64,000 bases of DNA from Thermomonas alba. Lineage in GTDB: Bacteria > Pseudomonadota > Gammaproteobacteria > Xanthomonadales > Xanthomonadaceae. The notes under the pieces were generated by a model. The model ran no database searches. It was not told where the DNA came from and saw only the letters and a program-made list of their open reading frames with translations. The stretch is taken from NCBI RefSeq assembly GCF_022419205.1, contig NZ_JAJOZU010000003.1:124001-188000 (forward strand). Reading direction: 5' to 3'. This document shows, piece after piece, positions 37,297-46,523 of the stretch. Both the position numbers and the translations under genes were made by a program. Every line of letters begins with the position of its first letter. Within the stretch, counting starts at the first letter, position 1.

Positions 37297-38658
37297 ATGA
37301 CCGATTCCGACCCCTCTTCCGCCGCGCCCATCCCCCATCTGCGCGTGATCCCGCGCGATGTGCACGGGGTCTCCCGCAAGCAGATGAGCGCCAATGCCCT
37401 GCGCGTGCTGTATCGCCTGCGCGAAGCCGGCTTCGGGGCCTATTTGGTGGGCGGCGCGGTGCGTGACCTGCTGATCGGTGGGCACCCGAAGGATTTCGAC
37501 GTGGCGACCGACGCCACCCCGGAGCAGGTCAAGGCGCTGTTTCGCAACTGCCGGCTGATCGGTCGCCGGTTCCGCCTCGCGCACGTCATCTTCGGGCAGG
37601 AAATCATCGAGGTCGCCACCTTCCGCGCCAATGGCGGCGACGACACGGGAGACCGTGAGACCGACGATGCTGGTCGCCTGCTGCGCGACAACGTGTACGG
37701 GACGATCGAGGAAGATGCAGTGCGCCGCGACTTTACCGTCAACGCGCTGTATTACGCGATCGAGGATTTCTCGGTACGCGACTATGTGGGCGGCTATGCC
37801 GACGTGCAGGCGCGGGTGTTGCGTCTGATCGGCGATCCCGAGGCCCGCTACCGCGAGGACCCGGTCCGAATGCTGCGCGCGGCGCGGCTGGCGGCCAAGC
37901 TCGGCTTCACCATCGCGCCGGCGACGGCGGCGCCGATTCCGCATCTGGCGCCGCTCTTGGCCGAATCCTCGCCCGCGCGCCTGTTCGACGAGTCTCTCAA
38001 GCTGTTCTTGAAGGGGCATGCGGTGGCCAGCTTCGAGCAGCTGGACGCCACCGGCCTGCTGCCGGTGCTGCTGCCCGAGACCGCGCAGGCGCTGGCAGCC
38101 AATCCTTCCGGTGCGCTGCGGCGGATGCTGGTGCAGGGGCTGCGCAATACCGACATGCGAGTCGCCAATGACGAGCCGGTATCGCCGGCGTTTTTGTACG
38201 CCGTCCTGCTGTGGCCGGCGTATTGCCGGGCGCTGGCGCAGTTGCAGGCGCAGGGCATGCCCTTGGCCGAGGCGCAGCGGCGCGCGGCCGATCGGGTCAC
38301 CCTGCATCAGCTCGCGCGCACTGCGCTGCCGCGCCGGTTCTCGCTGCCGATGCAGGAGATCTGGCTGCTGCAGCCGCGGTTCTCGCTGCGCCAGCGCAAG
38401 CGCGTGTTCCGCCTGCTGGCGCATCCGCGCTTCCGTGCCGCGTTCGACTTCCTCGAACTGCGGTTGGCGGCTTCGGATTCGCATGCGGCCGACGTCGCCT
38501 TCTGGCGCGAGGCGCAGCGGCACCCGGCCGCTGTCCTGGAGACCCTCGCCAGCGCGCCGGTCGTACCCGAAGCGGCGGTGCCCGAGCAGGGCGAATCCGC
38601 GCCGGAGGCTCCGCGCAAGCGTCGGCGCCGTCGGCGCAAGCCGAGGAGCGAGGCATGA
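37297..38658 (+). CDS. pcnB: Poly(A) polymerase I
   Basis: Adds poly(A) tails to RNA, promoting decay. The 453-residue protein has the nucleotidyltransferase motif LVGGAVRDLLIGGHPKDFDVAT (about 49-70, quoted in part), the RRDFTVNALYY block and the EDPVRMLRAARLAAKLGF helix typical of PcnB rather than CCA-adding enzyme. The C-terminus is a strongly basic tail (KRRRRRRKPRSEA), a known PcnB feature for RNA binding. The stop overlaps folK by 4 bases; pcnB-folK is a widely conserved pair. Confidence 0.96.
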   Translation: MTDSDPSSAAPIPHLRVIPRDVHGVSRKQMSANALRVLYRLREAGFGAYLVGGAVRDLLIGGHPKDFDVATDATPEQVKALFRNCRLIGRRFRLAHVIFGQEIIEVATFRANGGDDTGDRETDDAGRLLRDNVYGTIEEDAVRRDFTVNALYYAIEDFSVRDYVGGYADVQARVLRLIGDPEARYREDPVRMLRAARLAAKLGFTIAPATAAPIPHLAPLLAESSPARLFDESLKLFLKGHAVASFEQLDATGLLPVLLPETAQALAANPSGALRRMLVQGLRNTDMRVANDEPVSPAFLYAVLLWPAYCRALAQLQAQGMPLAEAQRRAADRVTLHQLARTALPRRFSLPMQEIWLLQPRFSLRQRKRVFRLLAHPRFRAAFDFLELRLAASDSHAADVAFWREAQRHPAAVLETLASAPVVPEAAVPEQGESAPEAPRKRRRRRRKPRSEA

Positions 38659-39164
38659 GCAGGCCGGTGCGCGCCTGCATCGGGATCGGCGCCAACTTGG
38701 GCGATCCGGTGGCGGCGGTGCGCGCGGCGATCCAGGCGCTGCAGTCGCTGCCGGAGTCGCGCCTGGTGGCGGTCTCGCGTCTGTACCGCACGCCGGCTTG
38801 GGGGCGCGTGGACCAGCCCGATTACGTGAATGCCGCCGCCGTGCTGGAGACTGCGCTTTCTCCGCGCCAGTTGCTCGACGCGCTGCTGGCGATCGAGCAA
38901 CACGCCGGTCGCGATCGGGCGAGCGAGCATGCTTCGGGCCGCTGGGGGCCCCGCGTGCTCGATCTCGACCTGTTGCTGTATGGCGAGCGAGTGATCGACG
39001 AGCCTGGGCTACGGGTGCCGCATCCGTATCTGCACGCGCGCGCCTTCGCGCTGGCGCCGCTGGCCGAAATCGCGCCCGATGCGCCGTTCCCCGGCCACGG
39101 CCGCGTGGGCGAGGCGTTGCGGGAAGTCGATTGCAGTGGCGTGGAGGCGATCGATGATCTCTGA
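38655..39164 (+). CDS. folK: 2-amino-4-hydroxy-6-hydroxymethyldihydropteridine pyrophosphokinase
   Basis: Transfers pyrophosphate from ATP to hydroxymethyl-dihydropterin in folate synthesis. The 169-residue protein shows GIGANLGDP at the N-terminus, SRLYRTPAWG and the RWGPRVLDLDLLLYG motif with the two Mg-binding aspartates. The start overlaps the pcnB stop (ATGA). panB follows after 66 bases that include a CATAAT -10-like hexamer. Confidence 0.96.
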   Translation: MSRPVRACIGIGANLGDPVAAVRAAIQALQSLPESRLVAVSRLYRTPAWGRVDQPDYVNAAAVLETALSPRQLLDALLAIEQHAGRDRASEHASGRWGPRVLDLDLLLYGERVIDEPGLRVPHPYLHARAFALAPLAEIAPDAPFPGHGRVGEALREVDCSGVEAIDDL

Positions 39165-39230
39165 TGGCGCTGCCTGCGGCGTTGCGTCCAGTGTGCGCCA
39201 TAATGCGGGCCCCTATCCCGGAGCCCTTCG

Positions 39231-40046
39231 ATGAGCGTTCATGCCGAGCGAAAATCCTGGAGCGTGCCGCAGCTGGCGCAGGCGCGCGCCGAGGGGCGCC
39301 GCCTGGTGATGCTGACCTGCTACGACGCCAGCTTCGCGCGGGTGCTGGACGATGCCGGGATCGACCTGATCCTGATCGGCGACTCACTGGGCATGGTGGT
39401 GCAGGGGCATGACTCCACCTTGCCGGTCCGCGTCGAGGACATCGTCTATCACACTGCGGCGGTGGCGCGCGGGGCGCCGCGCGCGCTGAAGATCGCCGAT
39501 TTCCCGTTCGGCGCCGACGCCACCCCGGAGCAGGCCCATGCCGCGGCAGTGCGCTTCATCCAGGCGGGCGCGGCGATGGTCAAGCTGGAAGGCGCTGGCC
39601 ACAAGCTGGACATCATCCGCTTTCTGGTCGCGCGCGAGATTCCGGTATGCGCGCACCTGGGCCTGACTCCGCAGGCGGTGCTGCGCATGGGAGGGTTCAA
39701 GGTGCAGGGGCGCGAGCAGGCGGCGGCCGAGCGTCTGCGCGCCGACGCGCTGGCGGTGGCGGAGGCGGGCGCGGCGCTGCTGGTGCTGGAAGGCGTGCCG
39801 GCCGCGCTCGCGGCGGAGATCACCGCCGCCAGCCCGATCCCCACCATCGGCATCGGCGCCGGCCCCGGCTGCGACGGCCAGGTGCTGGTGCTGCACGACC
39901 TGCTGGGGATCGATACCGGCCACCGCAAGCCCAAGTTCGTCAAGGATTTCCTGGCCGAGGGCGGCTCCATTGCGGGGGCCGTGCGTGCTTACGCCGAGGC
40001 GGTGCGCAACGGAACCTTCCCGAGCGCGGAGCACAGCTACACATGA
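39231..40046 (+). CDS. panB: 3-methyl-2-oxobutanoate hydroxymethyltransferase
   Basis: First step of pantothenate synthesis: makes ketopantoate from 2-oxoisovalerate. The 271-residue barrel has [19 protein letters not shown], the [19 protein letters not shown] loop, and the [21 protein letters not shown] block, each in part diagnostic. Metal-binding Asp residues and the catalytic Glu (LEGVPAALA) are present. The stop overlaps panC by 4 bases. Confidence 0.97.
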   Translation: MSVHAERKSWSVPQLAQARAEGRRLVMLTCYDASFARVLDDAGIDLILIGDSLGMVVQGHDSTLPVRVEDIVYHTAAVARGAPRALKIADFPFGADATPEQAHAAAVRFIQAGAAMVKLEGAGHKLDIIRFLVAREIPVCAHLGLTPQAVLRMGGFKVQGREQAAAERLRADALAVAEAGAALLVLEGVPAALAAEITAASPIPTIGIGAGPGCDGQVLVLHDLLGIDTGHRKPKFVKDFLAEGGSIAGAVRAYAEAVRNGTFPSAEHSYT

Positions 40047-40897
40047 TCGAGACGATCACCCGACTGGAGACGCTACGGGCGCGGATCCGCGATTGGCGGC
40101 GGCAGGGCCTGACGGTCGGCTTCGTGCCGACCATGGGCAATCTGCACGCCGGCCACTACTCGCTGATCGAGCTGGCGCGGCAGCATGCGGATCGGGTGGT
40201 GGCCAGCGTCTTCGTCAATCCCACCCAGTTCGGCCCGAACGAGGATTTCTCCCGCTATCCGCGCACCCCGGAAGCCGATGCGCGTGGGCTGCAGGAGGCC
40301 GGCTGCGACGTGCTCTGGCTGCCCGATGTGGCCACGATGTATCCGTTCGGACTGCAAGCGGCGGCCAGCGTGCACGTGCCGGGCGTGAGCGCGGTGCTGG
40401 AGGGCGCGGCCCGGCCCGGTCATTTCGACGGCGTGTGCACGGTGGTGACGCGCCTGTTCAACCAGGTGCAGCCGGATCTGGCGGTGTTCGGACGCAAGGA
40501 TTACCAGCAACTGGCGGTGATCCGCCAACTGGTCGCCGATTTGCAGATTCCGGTGCAGATCCTGGCCGGCGAGATCGTGCGCGATGCCGATGGGCTGGCG
40601 CTGAGTTCGCGCAATCAATACCTGTCGCCCGAGGAGCGCGCGCTGGCGCCCGCCCTCCATCGCACGCTGCAGGCGATGCGCGATTCCGCCTTGCAAGGCC
40701 TGCCGCGCGCGCGGATCGAGGCCGAGGCGGACGCGGCGCTGCGTGCGGCCGGGTTCCAACCCGACTACGCGGTGATCCGCCGCCCGGATTTCAGCGAGCC
40801 GGCAGACGGCGAGCGCGGCGCGCGGGTGGCGCTGATCGCGGCGCGCCTGGGCCAGACCCGGCTGATCGACAACCTCGAGTTCGACCTGCCTGCCTGA
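40043..40897 (+). CDS. panC: Pantothenate synthetase
   Basis: Joins pantoate and beta-alanine with ATP. The 284-residue protein has the nucleotidyltransferase motif [17 protein letters not shown] with Hx[20 protein letters not shown], the LFGRKDYQQ-type VFGRKDYQQ and the KMSKS-like [13 protein letters not shown]. The start overlaps the panB stop (ATGA); panD follows, so all three pathway enzymes are together. Confidence 0.97.
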   Translation: MIETITRLETLRARIRDWRRQGLTVGFVPTMGNLHAGHYSLIELARQHADRVVASVFVNPTQFGPNEDFSRYPRTPEADARGLQEAGCDVLWLPDVATMYPFGLQAAASVHVPGVSAVLEGAARPGHFDGVCTVVTRLFNQVQPDLAVFGRKDYQQLAVIRQLVADLQIPVQILAGEIVRDADGLALSSRNQYLSPEERALAPALHRTLQAMRDSALQGLPRARIEAEADAALRAAGFQPDYAVIRRPDFSEPADGERGARVALIAARLGQTRLIDNLEFDLPA

Positions 40898-40996
40898 GCC
40901 CGGAAGCGGCGTGATTTGTTGCGCTGCGCCATCGCGGCCTATACTTCACAGGCTGTGCGCGAATGCGCGCGGCCCCGTGCCACCGGAGTTCCCCCC

Positions 40997-41377
40997 ATGC
41001 AACTGACACTGCTCAAGGGCAAGATCCACCGCGCCACCGTCACCCACGCCGAGTTGCATTACGAAGGGTCGTGTGCGATCGACGGGCGGCTGCTGGACAT
41101 TGCCGGCATTCGCGAATACGAGCGCATCGAGATCTACGATGTCACCAGCGGTGAACGCTATTCCACTTACGCGATCCGCGGCGAGGAAGGCTCCGGGGTG
41201 ATTTCGGTCAATGGCGCGGCGGCGCACAAGTCGCAGGTCGGCAACCTGATCATCATCTGCGCCTATGTGCAGTGCGATGAGGCGGAGGCGGCCCAGCACA
41301 AGCCGGTGTGCGTCTATGTCGATCGCGAAAACCGTCTGACCCATACCAATCATTCGATGCCCAAGCAGGCCGCCTGA
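40997..41377 (+). CDS. panD: Aspartate 1-decarboxylase proenzyme
   Basis: Makes beta-alanine from aspartate for pantothenate. The 126-residue chain is processed at Gly24-Ser25 (YEGSCAID) to leave an N-terminal pyruvoyl group. [10 protein letters not shown] with Lys9 and the Tyr of [19 protein letters not shown]-type segment are conserved. ATG 40997 gives the canonical [13 protein letters not shown] start. The spacer to panC is 99 bases. pgi follows after 11 bases. Confidence 0.97.
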   Translation: MQLTLLKGKIHRATVTHAELHYEGSCAIDGRLLDIAGIREYERIEIYDVTSGERYSTYAIRGEEGSGVISVNGAAAHKSQVGNLIIICAYVQCDEAEAAQHKPVCVYVDRENRLTHTNHSMPKQAA

Positions 41378-41388
41378 GGCGCCGGGCC

Positions 41389-42894
41389 ATGCTGCATGAG
41401 TTGCAGGCCCATGCGCAGCGGCTCGCAGCGACGCCGCTCTCAGCCCTGATCGCCGCTGACCCGGCGCGCGCCGAGGAATTCGCGCTGCGCTGCGGACCGC
41501 TGTATGCCAACTTCGCACGCCAGCGCTACGATCGTGCGGCGCTGCAGGCGCTGTTCGAGATCGCCGATCGCGCCGACCTGAGCGGCGCCATGCGCCGGTT
41601 GCTGGAGGGGGAGCCCGTCAACCTCACCGAGGCGCGTCCGGCGCTGCATAGCGCGCTGCGCAGCGACCTGGCGCGCTCGGCCTTCGCTCTGGCCGCACGC
41701 GCGCAGGCGCTTTCGGCGCAGCTGCGGATGCGCGAGCTGGTCGCGGAGCTGGAGGCCAGCGACGTCACCGACATCGTGAGCATCGGCATCGGTGGCTCCG
41801 ATCTCGGGCCACGTCTGGTGGTGGATGCGCTGGCAAGGCCGGATGCGCGCTTCAACGTGCATTTCATATCCAATGTGGACGGGCACGCGGCGCAGCGGGT
41901 GCTGGCGAGGCTGGCGCCGGCGCGTACCGCCGCGGTGATGATCTCCAAGACCTTCACCACCCAGGAAACCCTGCTCAACGGCGCCATCGTGCGTGATTGG
42001 CTGGGCGATGCTTCGCGGCTGTATGCAGTGAGCGCCAACCCGCAGCAGGTGGCCGAGTTCGGCATCCCGCCCGAGCGCACCTTGCCGATGTGGGATTGGG
42101 TCGGCGGGCGCTACTCGCTGTGGTCGGCGGTCGGGTTTCCGATCGCGCTGGCGCTTGGGATGCATGACTTCGAGCAGTTGCTGGAAGGCGCGGCCGAGAT
42201 GGATGCGCACGCGCTGCATGCGCCGCCGCGTGAGAACCTGCCGGTGTGGCATGCGCTGACGGCGGTATGGAATCGCAATGGTCTGCATGCCTCGACCCAG
42301 GCCGTGCTGCCGTACGACGAACGGCTGCGCCTGCTGCCGAGCTATCTGCAGCAGCTGGTGATGGAGAGCCTGGGCAAGTCGGTGCGGCTGGACGGGAGCG
42401 ATATCGACCTGCATACCGTCCCGGTGTGGTGGGGAGGCGCCGGCACCGATGCCCAGCACAGTTTCTTCCAGGCCCTGCACCAGGGCACCCAGGTGGTGCC
42501 CGCCGACTTCATCGGCGTGATCCGCGCCGAACACGCCTATGCCGACAATCACGCCGCGCTGCTGGCCAATCTGCTGGCGCAGACCGAGGCGTTGGCCAAC
42601 GGCCAGGACAGCGAAGATCCGCATCGCCGCTACCCTGGCAACCGTCCGAGCACGCTGTTGCTGCTGGATGCGCTGACGCCGCGGACGCTGGGAATGCTGA
42701 TCGCGCTGTACGAGCACAGCGTGTATCTACAGTCGGTGCTGTGGCAGATCAATGCCTTTGACCAGTTCGGCGTGGAGTTGGGCAAGCAGTTGGCACGGCG
42801 CCTGCTGCCGACGCTGGATGGGGTGGGCGAGGCCAGCGATCCGGTGACGCAGGCGGTCCTGGATGCGCTGCGTGCCAGCAGCGTGAAAGGTTAG
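41389..42894 (+). CDS. pgi: Glucose-6-phosphate isomerase
   Basis: Interconverts glucose-6-phosphate and fructose-6-phosphate. The 501-residue protein has [22 protein letters not shown], the [10 protein letters not shown] phosphate loop, [16 protein letters not shown] with the catalytic Glu-Arg region, and the C-terminal [13 protein letters not shown] with the active-site Lys. ATG 41389 begins a family-like N-terminus; it starts 11 bases after panD, so it may be read from the pan transcript. Confidence 0.97.
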   Translation: MLHELQAHAQRLAATPLSALIAADPARAEEFALRCGPLYANFARQRYDRAALQALFEIADRADLSGAMRRLLEGEPVNLTEARPALHSALRSDLARSAFALAARAQALSAQLRMRELVAELEASDVTDIVSIGIGGSDLGPRLVVDALARPDARFNVHFISNVDGHAAQRVLARLAPARTAAVMISKTFTTQETLLNGAIVRDWLGDASRLYAVSANPQQVAEFGIPPERTLPMWDWVGGRYSLWSAVGFPIALALGMHDFEQLLEGAAEMDAHALHAPPRENLPVWHALTAVWNRNGLHASTQAVLPYDERLRLLPSYLQQLVMESLGKSVRLDGSDIDLHTVPVWWGGAGTDAQHSFFQALHQGTQVVPADFIGVIRAEHAYADNHAALLANLLAQTEALANGQDSEDPHRRYPGNRPSTLLLLDALTPRTLGMLIALYEHSVYLQSVLWQINAFDQFGVELGKQLARRLLPTLDGVGEASDPVTQAVLDALRASSVKG

Positions 42895-42937
42895 GGAGAC
42901 TCCGAGCAACCCCATCCAGGCGGCGTTGTCAGCCCGC

Positions 42938-42966
42938 GCCGAGTCCGGTATGGGCCCGGACTCGGC
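42938..42966 (+). terminator. Hairpin after pgi, first
   Basis: Perfect 11-bp stem GCCGAGTCCGG / CCGGACTCGGC with a 7-base loop, 43 bases after the pgi stop. No T run follows directly. Confidence 0.55.
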
Positions 42967-42972
42967 TCACAC

Positions 42973-42998
42973 GCATCCATCACTTGCATGATGGATGC
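42973..42998 (+). terminator. Hairpin after pgi, second
   Basis: Perfect 10-bp stem GCATCCATCA / TGATGGATGC with loop CTTGCA, only 6 bases after the previous hairpin. Together they lie between the convergent pgi and REC-HPt genes. Confidence 0.5.
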
Positions 42999-43048
42999 GC
43001 GGTCGGCCCTCCATGGCCGGCGGGAACCTCCGAGTTGATCAGAGTTCC

Positions 43049-43780
43049 CTAATCGAACTGGTCGGGCGACTCTTCCAGCAGGGTCTCGATCGCGCTCTCC
43101 ACCGCGCGCAGCGCGTCCGGATCCAGGAGCGCGGCTTGCAGCGCACGGACGGCGGCGTCCAGGCGGGTGGCGCCGACGAATCCGCAGCTGGCCACCAGCC
43201 GATGCAGCTCGGCGCGCAGGGCCGGGATGTCGGCATGAATGGCGGCTTGCACGATCCGCTGCCGCTGCTGCGGCAGTTCGGTCAAAAACAGGCGGCGCAT
43301 GGCCTGTAGATGCGCGCTCTGACCCCCGAGCACGCTCAGCGCGGCGGCATCATCCCAGTCCGCCGGAGGCCGGCTGCCGCTCGGCAAATGTCGCCGCAGC
43401 GCTTCACGCAGGGCCGCCGCGGTGATCGGCTTGAGCAGTACTTCGCTGAAGCCGGCGGCGCGCAGGTGGGCGTGCAGGTCGTGATCCGGATCGGCGGTAT
43501 GGGCCAGAGCGGGGGGAACCGGTTTGCCACGCGCGCGCAGTCGACGCAGGAGATCCGCGCCGGCGCCATCGGGCAGATTGGCGTCCACCAGCAGCAGGTC
43601 GAAGTCCTGCTGCTGGCAGGCAGCCTCACTATCGGCGAGCGTCTCTGCCAGATGCACCCGCGCCGGCAGCGCGGATGCGACTGCGGTCATGAACGCGGCG
43701 CTGGCCGGATCGTCCTCGACCAGCAGCACCCGCGGTGCCATCGAGGGGGAGAGTGGAGATGCGGAGACAGTCGGGGTCAT
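43049..43780 (-). CDS. REC-HPt phosphorelay protein
   Basis: A 243-residue two-domain signalling protein. The receiver (about 15-135) has acidic residues Glu22-Asp23-Asp24, phosphoacceptor Asp66 in LLLVDANLPDG and Lys117 in LLKPIT. The C-terminal HPt domain (about 150-240) has His193 in ELHRLVASCGFVGA; the Lys usually found three residues after the His is Val. It has no output or kinase domain, so it should pass phosphate between other proteins. AGGGA 8-9 bases upstream supports ATG 43780. No histidine kinase is near. Confidence 0.88.
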   Translation of the reverse strand: MTPTVSASPLSPSMAPRVLLVEDDPASAAFMTAVASALPARVHLAETLADSEAACQQQDFDLLLVDANLPDGAGADLLRRLRARGKPVPPALAHTADPDHDLHAHLRAAGFSEVLLKPITAAALREALRRHLPSGSRPPADWDDAAALSVLGGQSAHLQAMRRLFLTELPQQRQRIVQAAIHADIPALRAELHRLVASCGFVGATRLDAAVRALQAALLDPDALRAVESAIETLLEESPDQFD

Positions 43781-43813
43781 GCGTGCGGTCCCTGCGCTTT
43801 GTATGCTGCGGCC

Positions 43814-45829
43814 ATGGCGCGTCCGATCCTAACCTGTGGCCTGGGCCTGCTGGCAGTGCTGGCCGCGCCCGCGCTGCAGGCGCGCAGTGCGCAGCTGCAG
43901 GTGGCCCGGGTCGCAACGCCGGCCGGCTCCGTGGAGCAGCTACGGATAAACCTGGACTGGCCGGCCAATGCCGAGGCCGGCACCCTCGCACTGGAGGCCG
44001 CGCGGGTGGACCTGCCGGCGCTGGGCGGCCGCCTGCGCGCGGTGCGCTGGCGCTGCCCGCTGCAGCGGTTGCCGGGGTCCGGCTGGACCTGCGCGGGCGC
44101 GCTGCGCGCTGCCGGCATCGCGCCGATGCGGCTGGCGATCCGGCTGGACGAGACGGCCCTGCGCGCCGAGCTGGCGCGCGCCGGCACCCGCGTGCAGCTG
44201 GCGCGCGAGGCGGCCCGGCCGGACCAGTTCGCGCTGGTGCTGCAGCAGGTCCCGCTGGCGTGGATGCAGGGCCTGCTGGAACAGGCCTGGCCGCAGGCGC
44301 GCTTCAGCGGCGGTCGGCTGGATGCAACCCTGCGCGTGCAGGCGGATGCGCGCGCCATGCAGGCCGAGGGCCCGCTGCAGTTTGGCGCACTCGGGCTGCA
44401 GAATGACGACGGCAGCATCGCAGGCGAAGGCCTCGGCGCGCGCCTGCAGCTGCGCTATCGCGCCGAGGCGGGGGCGACGCGGGTCGCCGTCGCCGGGGAA
44501 CTGCGGGGCGGCGAGTTCCTGGTCGGCAATACCTATGTGGCCCTGCCCGAAACCCCGGTCGGGGTGCAGGTGGAGGCGGTCCAGCAGGGGCGGGATGGAT
44601 GGCGATTGCCGCGCATCGTCTGGGACGACGGCGCGGTGCTGGCGGCCACCGCGCAGGCGGCGCTGGATGCCGAGGGCCACCTCGACCGCCTGTCGGTGCA
44701 GGCGCGCAGCGACGACCTCGGCCCGCTCAAGCCGCGCTATCTCTCGGGATGGATGGGGCTGGCCGGGCTCGGCGGGGTGGACCTGCACGGCGGCCTGGCC
44801 CTGCAGGCCGAGGTGCAGGACGGGCGATTGCAGGCGCTGCAGGCCAATCTGCGGCAGGTGGACGTGCGCGATCCGGCCGGCCGCTTCGTGTTCGACCGGT
44901 TGCAGGGCGATCTGCGCTATTCCGCAGGCACGCCGGTCGCCAGCGTCCTGCAATGGCAGGGCGGGCGGCTGTATGGCCTCGAGTTCGGCGCCGCAGCGCT
45001 GCCCTTCACCAGCGCCGGCGGCGTGCTGGCCCTGCCGCAGGCGACCGTTCCGCTGTCGGGCGGTCGCCTGACGCTGCGCGATGCGGTGATCCGGCCGCCG
45101 CGCGATGGCGATGGCCTGGAGGTCTATTTCGGGCTGCGTCTGGCCGACGTCGATTTCGGCCAGGTGGCGCAGGCGCTGGCCTTGCCGGCGTTCCAGGGGC
45201 GTCTGCAAGGCGACATCCCGCGCGCGCACTACGCCCGCGACCGGATCGAGTTCGAGGGCGGGCTGCAGCTGGGAGTGTTCGACGGACGGGTGACGTTTAC
45301 CTCGCTGGCGCTGGAGCGTCCGTTCGGAACCGCGCCCAGCCTGAGCGCGGACATCGCCCTGCGCGGGCTGGACTTGCTGCGGCTGACCGAGGTGCTGGGC
45401 TTCGGCAGCATCAGCGGGCGCCTGGACGGCCGCATCGACGGCCTGCGCCTGGTGGACTGGACGCCGGTGGCATTCGATGCCTGGCTGGCTACCGCCGATG
45501 CGCCGGGCGTGCGCCGCCGGATCAGCCAGCGCGCGGTGCAGGACATCAGCCGCGTTGGCGGGGCTTCGCTGGTGCAGTCCCTGCAGGGCCAGCTGATCGC
45601 GCTGTTCCAGGATTTTGGCTATCGCCGGATCGGGATCGGGTGCCGGCTGGCGAACCAGGTCTGCGCCATGTCCGGCCTGCGTTCAGAAGGCAACGCCTTT
45701 ACTATCGTCGAAGGTCAGGGCCTGCCGCGGCTGGATGTGGTGGGTCACAACCGCGTGGTGGACTGGCCCACCCTGGTCGAGCGCCTGATGGCCGCGGGCA
45801 AGGGCGACGTGGCGCCGGTGATTCATTGA
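43814..45829 (+). CDS. YdbH-like AsmA-superfamily envelope protein
   Basis: A 671-residue exported protein. A signal peptide or anchor (about 1-22, ending ALQAR) is followed by long beta-rich, low-Cys sequence. The C-terminal third has PLSGGRLTLRDAVIRPP, VYFGLRLADVDFGQVAQAL, FEGGLQLGVFDGRVTFTSLALERPFG and LRGLDLLRLTEVLGFGSISGRLDGRIDGLRL, given in parts, typical of the YdbH family of lipid-bridge proteins related to TamB and YhdP. E. coli YdbH is longer (879 residues). The next gene encodes a DUF1318 (YdbL-type) lipoprotein, the same association as in E. coli. Likely role: phospholipid transport or homeostasis between the membranes (inference). Confidence 0.82.
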   Translation: MARPILTCGLGLLAVLAAPALQARSAQLQVARVATPAGSVEQLRINLDWPANAEAGTLALEAARVDLPALGGRLRAVRWRCPLQRLPGSGWTCAGALRAAGIAPMRLAIRLDETALRAELARAGTRVQLAREAARPDQFALVLQQVPLAWMQGLLEQAWPQARFSGGRLDATLRVQADARAMQAEGPLQFGALGLQNDDGSIAGEGLGARLQLRYRAEAGATRVAVAGELRGGEFLVGNTYVALPETPVGVQVEAVQQGRDGWRLPRIVWDDGAVLAATAQAALDAEGHLDRLSVQARSDDLGPLKPRYLSGWMGLAGLGGVDLHGGLALQAEVQDGRLQALQANLRQVDVRDPAGRFVFDRLQGDLRYSAGTPVASVLQWQGGRLYGLEFGAAALPFTSAGGVLALPQATVPLSGGRLTLRDAVIRPPRDGDGLEVYFGLRLADVDFGQVAQALALPAFQGRLQGDIPRAHYARDRIEFEGGLQLGVFDGRVTFTSLALERPFGTAPSLSADIALRGLDLLRLTEVLGFGSISGRLDGRIDGLRLVDWTPVAFDAWLATADAPGVRRRISQRAVQDISRVGGASLVQSLQGQLIALFQDFGYRRIGIGCRLANQVCAMSGLRSEGNAFTIVEGQGLPRLDVVGHNRVVDWPTLVERLMAAGKGDVAPVIH

Positions 45830-45858
45830 CGCAGCACAGCTAACGAGGGAGACGGACC

Positions 45859-46479
45859 ATGAAGCAGTGGATGGGCGTGCCGGTGGTGGGGGCGTTGCTG
45901 CTCAGCGCCTGCGTGACGATCAACGTGTATTTCCCGGCGGCCGAGGCCAAGGAGGCGGCCAAGGAGTTCGTCGAGAAGGTCATCCAGAATGCCGACAAGG
46001 TCGAGGTGAAGGAGATGCCGCCCGCCGGCGGTGGCGGCATGGCGATGCGGCAGGTCATCCGCAGCGACCTGTCCGGGTTCGATCCCTGGGTGTTGGTGGG
46101 CATCGGCAGCGCGCAGGCGCAGGCGGCGCCCGACATCACCATCAAGACCCCGGCGATCCAGGCGATCCAGACCCGCATGGAAGCACGGTTCGCCAGCATC
46201 CTGCGTGCTGGATTCGACAGCGGCGCGCTGGGCTTCACCGAGGACGGCTTCATCACCGTGCGCGATCCCTCGAAAGTGGACCTGAAGGACCGGGTGGCGC
46301 TGAACTCGGCGGTGGCCGACGACAACCGCGACCGCAAGGCGGTGTACCGCGAGGTGGCGGTGGCCAACGGGCATCCGGAGTGGGAAGACCAGATCCGCGC
46401 GGTGTTCGCGCGCCAGTGGATCGCCAGCGCGCGCCCGGGCTGGTGGTACCAGTCCGGCGGTAGCTGGAAGCAGAAGTAA
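45859..46479 (+). CDS. DUF1318 (YdbL-type) lipoprotein
   Basis: A 206-residue lipoprotein. The lipobox is LLLSAC, followed by VTINVYFPAAEAKEAAKEFVEKVI, the common N-terminus of DUF1318 proteins, then a variable Gly/Met linker (about 55-100). The YdbL-like domain (about 100-200) has SGALGFTEDGF, RVALNSAVADDNRDRKAVYREVA and the final FARQWIASARPGWWYQ, quoted in parts. In E. coli the lipoprotein YnbE and the soluble YdbL are separate; here a lipid anchor and the YdbL domain are in one chain. It follows the YdbH-like gene after 29 bases and ends convergent to the ABC exporter gene. Confidence 0.85.
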   Translation: MKQWMGVPVVGALLLSACVTINVYFPAAEAKEAAKEFVEKVIQNADKVEVKEMPPAGGGGMAMRQVIRSDLSGFDPWVLVGIGSAQAQAAPDITIKTPAIQAIQTRMEARFASILRAGFDSGALGFTEDGFITVRDPSKVDLKDRVALNSAVADDNRDRKAVYREVAVANGHPEWEDQIRAVFARQWIASARPGWWYQSGGSWKQK

Positions 46480-46523
46480 GCGCTGGCTGCGCCCGCGCCC
46501 TTACCGGACGGGGCGCGTCCGGA

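Noticed and set aside
46494-46514. Short stem between the DUF1318 and ABC exporter genes
   Set aside because: Only about 7 pairs with a 9-10 base loop and no T run; too weak to call a terminator.
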